NCBI GenBank assembly: GCA_038025085.1
Contig: CM076153.1
Location: forward strand, 21,365,001 to 21,429,000
Direction of reading: 5' to 3'
DNA length: 64,000 nt
Origin: Tetragonia tetragonoides
Taxonomy: Eukaryota; Streptophyta; Magnoliopsida; Caryophyllales; Aizoaceae
Part shown: positions 60,388 to 64,000 of the stretch, one piece after another
How positions within the stretch are numbered: the first letter of the stretch is position 1
How the letters are laid out: each line of letters opens with the position of its first letter
Made by a program: the position numbers and the translations under genes
Notes under the pieces: model-generated
The model's input: the letters and a program-made list of their open reading frames with translations, nothing else
Database searches by the model: none
Told to the model about the DNA's origin: nothing

Positions 60388-61800
60388 CTGAAACAACAAT
60401 TACAATACTTAGACAGACAACAAGGACATGCACAACTGGATCAACCTGCTTCAAAAGAACTAAGATTTCGAACATGAAATTAGAAGTAAAAAAGGGAGTA
60501 CATGGAAGAACCACCTTTTGAACCCCACTTTGCATTATATAGATTTAAAGTCCAAACATAGTAAGCAAGAAACCCAAACATGAAACTAAAATCAATTAAA
60601 TGACAGACTGAGAGAGAATCATGATTTAGGTACCTTAGAGACAACCAACGCCAACCTCTTGTAAAATTTTGCTAGCTATTTCTGAATTCAGCAACTCTTA
60701 TAATTAAAGACAATAAAAACAGTCGTAAGAAGAACAAGGTGGATGCTTCCCCTAAAAAAAGGAAAAAAAAGAACAGGGTGGAAGCTCAATTAAATTATCA
60801 ACTTACAACACAAACTGACAGTTACGATCAAACAACAATTAACATACGACCATAGTTAACTTAATGGGACATGAAAATGCACAAGAAACAAGTCAGTCAG
60901 ACCGGAAAAATACACCTAACAAATCACATAATCAGAAATACTGGAGCTGCAAATGAGCACTAAATCATAAGTAATTGAAAGAAATTTGACAATCTCTAAA
61001 AATTGAAGCTTCTATTTGTTCAACCACTAATTTTGGGCAATAACAGTACAGCTAAAATCCCACAGATCAAAACAACAAGCATGATATAATACTGCTATTT
61101 AACAGAACACCAATCCAGAGTGAGCATGAAGAACATAAACTAAGCCACAGATCCATAAAATTTCAGAACATTGGAATACACTCATAGCTTCCACCGTTAA
61201 TATATTAGACCCATTACAGCCCTATAAACAAAAATTCTGACTGCGTAACCCAAACACCCAAAATTTGACGCCACTGAGCAGAAAACCCCCAATTTCTTAA
61301 ATGTTCATGTTCTCAACAATTAATTAAGAGCAAAAACAGCAATTAGGCAGGAGAAACAAGTGAAATATGTCGAAGTAGACATCATAAAGCATCAAAGCAA
61401 TAATCTTCGCTCAAAATTAAGTGAAATTGTTCTCATATATTAGTTAGATTAAACAAAATTCAGAGACCCAACGCATATTGAGTAGAAAAAAAACCCTAAT
61501 GCGAAAATTCGAACCCAAAAAGACGCCTTTCCCCTAATACAGAAATTCGAAGCCCACATTAACAAACACATCAACCCTAAGATTGAAATTCAGCCCATAA
61601 AAACAACACATTCCGCCTTAATACAGAAATTCGAAGCCTAAATTAAGAAACACATCAACCCCAAATTTGAAATTCATCCCCAAAAACCAAAAATTAAACT
61701 TAAAATTACATGAATCAATCGGAAAATTGTTTATACAGCTTTAGCACAAGTGGAATGCAAAATAAAATTGGTGGAACAGAGATAACTTAAAGTAGTTCTT
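60388..61800. other. Intron-like interior of the CACTA element
   Basis: AT-rich, no open frame of note on either strand. If the reverse-strand 14-3-3 capture included introns, this would be the large intron between the leader segment (61801-61917) and the exon at 60266-60387. Confidence 0.4.
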
Positions 61801-62016
61801 ACCAGATGGCTTCAATTGCCCAAAGATCCGTCGATCAAAACTGTACCCTTAGACGTTCGCAAATGAAGCAGCTTTCCAAAACCCTAGATTTGGGCTTTAA
61901 AAAGAGCTTCATGACAGAGGAAAATGGATGAGGTGGGTCGAATCTGTCACTTGCGGTGCATTTTCGGTAGTTGAAGACCACGCTGGGCAGGTGGTAGAAT
62001 GGTTTCTCGCCATTGA

Positions 62017-62019
<3 letters not shown>

Positions 62020-62064
<45 letters not shown>
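62020..62064. repeat. GA microsatellite in the CACTA element
   Basis: An uninterrupted GA run followed by two GGGGAGAGA units. Arg-Glu and Ser-Leu frames across it are artefacts. Confidence 0.9.
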
Positions 62065-62067
<3 letters not shown>

Positions 62068-62892
62068 GAGAGAGGGGGAGAGAGAAGAGAGCTGTGATGT
62101 CGTGCCCAAAGCAACGAGAGATAATGGGCTTCTAATTGGAACTGAATTTTATTTGATTTTATTCTACCTTTAGCAACAAGACTCGTCGTTGCAGAAAACA
62201 GATGTCTTTTATGGCAACAAGATTTGTCGTAGCCATATGACACTTATTTGTGGCAACAATAAACTCTTGTTGCGAAAGATATTTTAGTTTTAGCAACGAT
62301 ATCTTGTTGTTGCATTTTTCAGCAACAACGTTTTGTTGTTGCATAACATGTCTCAATATTTTCAAAAAAGGAAGCTGAAATTTTATTTATGATCACAACT
62401 TATCGCAACAACCTGAACACGCATGTTGCCAAACATTGTTTTTGGCAACAACAAGAATCAGTTGTTGCTAAAAGTTGTTGCCAAAAAGCCTTTTTCTTGT
62501 AGTGAATGGATGGTAAATGGTTTTGCGTAGCGGGTTAGCAGATGAGAAATCGTCACCCTAATCCAACCCATCCGTCATCCGCTCCATCCATGCAAAAGAA
62601 TCCATTTATTCGAGTTTTTATCCATATAGTTGGATAGGGTGGATCTGTTATCCGCGGATGCAAGATCCATTTGCATCCCTAAGTGTAACTGATCTACAAT
62701 TTTACATGATGGTGCACCAGATAATGGAAGATCGACAATTGTATATGATGATACACCATAAGATTATCTATTAATCAAAAAAGAAAACGATGGCCACTGA
62801 GGTGTTTACTTTCAGAAATGGAGTAAGGGCGTTATGATATGAAGTAATTTGTTGAAAACGTTGCACAATATATGATGATGCACAAATTTATA

Positions 62893-64000
62893 TTTTTTTT
62901 TTGGTAAAATGTGATGTATATATTACCAAAATGCATATGCAGTACAAAAATTAAAGGGGGCATACCCCCTTCTCACTATCACAGTAAAAGTGCTTACCTT
63001 CTAGGAAGGACCTCACTTTGTCCTATGACAGTATTCACTTACCTATACAGTTTCCTTTAACAAAATCAGCTAAACTTGACAGATGAAACAAGTGAATAAA
63101 TTCCTATACATCAACTATCATCAAAAGATGCCAGGAAAAATATCAGAAACATATTTCCGATCCTTGTCAGTAGCCTTCTTAGGGATGCAACAGCTTAGTC
63201 TCCATTTCATTACCTGCTTGACCTGTTGAACCAAACTTTGTGGAGATTGTACCTTTTTTTCCCAATAGCAGTATTTCTAACCTGCCATATACAATAGATA
63301 AAGCACGAAAAAATTGAAGCTATAACCTGCTTCTTCTATTTAGAGCCTTTGTACCTTCTGAACAACCATCTCACTAAAGCTCTTGGCTCTTGGCTCTGCA
63401 ATGTTCCTGATATTCAACCAGGAGCATATATACATCATACACATCTTGCTGTATGGGCACAAGAAGAATAGGTGTGAAGAGTTCTCTGTTGCTGCACCAC
63501 AAATAACACACAGGTCATCATCACTAATGCCATAGGAGAAAAGTTTATCTTTTATTTTCAGCCTATTTAGAGCCGTTAGCCAACAAACCATCCTATGCTT
63601 AGGCAAAGAAAGCCTATTCCAAACCCACTTATTCCATCCCACTTTTGGCAAAGCACCCATCAACCATTTATATCCAGAGTTAATAGTGTATCTCCCATGA
63701 GAGGTAGCATGCCATGAGTTGCCAGTATAACTACTCAGTAGCTTGTCTTTAATTTCGCATATCTTCTTCCAAGCCCAGCTGGCATCATATGGGGGGGAAT
63801 GGACCTTCCAATCGTCCAAGTCATACAAATGATGGATCCATTTGATCCAGAGATTGTCCGCTTTGCAAGCAATCTGCCATATATACTTACCAAGTGCAGC
63901 TATGTTCCACAAATTAATATTTTTGACACCAAGACCACCCGCATGCTTTGGCTTACAGACCAGATCCCATGCAACCAGAGCATTGGTATGAACAGTAGGC
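62893..64000 (-). mobile_element. Reverse-strand LINE, 3' part, running off the window
   Basis: A T-run at 62893-62903 marks the poly(A) end. About 440 bp of 3' UTR (with GGGGGCATACCCCC near 62955) separates it from the stop codon near 63340. The coding part continues past 64000. The tail GGTAAAATGTGATGTATA resembles GGTAAAATACAGTGTACG after another T-run at 58571, so a second member of this LINE family may have hosted the hAT-like element. Confidence 0.8.
63340..64000 (-). CDS. LINE reverse transcriptase, C-terminal zinc-binding domain (partial)
   Basis: The reverse-strand frame is open from the window edge to its stop near 63340, about 219 codons without interruption; the earliest Met at 63912 is internal. 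It reads LVAWDLVCKPKHAGGLGVKN, the end of the reverse-transcriptase C-terminal region. The zinc-binding domain follows: YTINSGYKWLMG, WNRLSLPKHRMVCWLTALNR, LKIKDKL and C-x2-C...H...C (DLCVICGAATENSSHLFFLC). The long intact frame suggests a fairly young insertion. Confidence 0.85.
   Translation of the reverse strand, partial: PTVHTNALVAWDLVCKPKHAGGLGVKNINLWNIAALGKYIWQIACKADNLWIKWIHHLYDLDDWKVHSPPYDASWAWKKICEIKDKLLSSYTGNSWHATSHGRYTINSGYKWLMGALPKVGWNKWVWNRLSLPKHRMVCWLTALNRLKIKDKLFSYGISDDDLCVICGAATENSSHLFFLCPYSKMCMMYICSWLNIRNIAEPRAKSFSEMVVQKVQRL

Larger units (their letters stand above)
58963..62504. mobile_element. Non-autonomous CACTA transposon carrying a 14-3-3 exon
   Basis: It starts CACTATAAGAAAA and ends TTTTTCTTGTAGTG, the CACTACAAGAAA-type termini of plant CACTA elements. 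A perfect 3-bp duplication AAT flanks it (58960-58962 and 62505-62507). Both ends (about 58983-59295 and 62165-62490) carry many subterminal TTGGCAAC/TTTGCAACGA repeats in both orientations, as CACTA transposases require. No transposase is encoded in the 3542 bp. The interior carries an AG/GT-bounded exon of a 14-3-3 gene and intron-like sequence on the reverse strand. Confidence 0.9.
58598..62681. mobile_element. hAT-like short element, split by a CACTA insertion
   Basis: The left end TAGGGATGTAAATGATC pairs with the right end, in reverse complement TAGGGATGCAAATGGATC. Removing the 3.5-kb CACTA insertion leaves about 539 bp rich in CATCCGC/GGATGG words on both arms. Flanking sequences (AGTGTACG and AGTGTAAC) suggest an imperfect 8-bp duplication. 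hAT assignment rests on end sequence and duplication length, so it is tentative. Confidence 0.6.

Noticed and set aside
61928..62243. Arg-Glu and Ser-Leu repeat frames
   Set aside because: Translations of the GA microsatellite in the CACTA element.

Overview
This is nuclear DNA of a flowering plant, most likely a eudicot. It is AT-rich, has GT-AG introns, plant-type F-box, FRIENDLY (FMT) and XS-domain/IDN2-FDM-type sequences, and a dense population of plant transposons (Tourist, Stowaway, PIF/Harbinger, Mutator-like, CACTA, LINE and tRNA-derived SINE). I cannot name the species. Nothing here is bacterial, viral or organellar.

Positions 1-21,200 are an accessory region made of repeatedly duplicated, rearranged phrases. 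It holds the 3' end of one F-box gene (1-135) and a complete three-exon relative (7185-8092). It also holds a 1.03-kb segmental duplication (376-1410 and 16039-17068), a 1.29-kb tandem array (about 17495-20480), a decayed 20-25 nt repeat based on GTGACCCT and two very large inverted repeats. The inverted repeat at 5411-5946 is built from an IDN2/FDM-like gene fragment (XS domain plus coiled coil) and lies about 240 bp downstream of a TATA box. A related single-arm copy with the same upstream region lies at 11995-12264. Because this gene family acts in RNA-directed DNA methylation, the pair is the most intriguing item in the window.

Positions 21,200-28,200 are transposon debris. The best-defined piece is a non-autonomous PIF/Harbinger element (23998-25882) in which the start of the Myb-like protein is joined to the end of the transposase.

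Positions 28,299-54,380 hold the only large conserved gene, a plant FRIENDLY/clustered-mitochondria (CLU) protein. I reconstructed 28 exons totalling 4014 nt with every junction in frame (1337 aa). Its introns carry many insertions with clear target-site duplications: two SINEs, two small Tourist-like MITEs, a 1.34-kb Tourist-like element, a Stowaway element and two Mutator-like elements. One Mutator-like element appears to carry an SmB gene fragment.

Positions 54,400-64,000 are a nested transposon graveyard. A reverse-strand LINE is split by a Tourist MITE. Beyond it are a LINE zinc-binding scrap and a Ty3/gypsy pol remnant. A hAT-like short element is then interrupted by a 3.5-kb CACTA element that carries a 14-3-3 exon, and the window ends in another reverse-strand LINE. 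Apart from FMT and the F-box gene, nothing here looks like a working pathway; the theme is gene-fragment capture and duplication by repeats.
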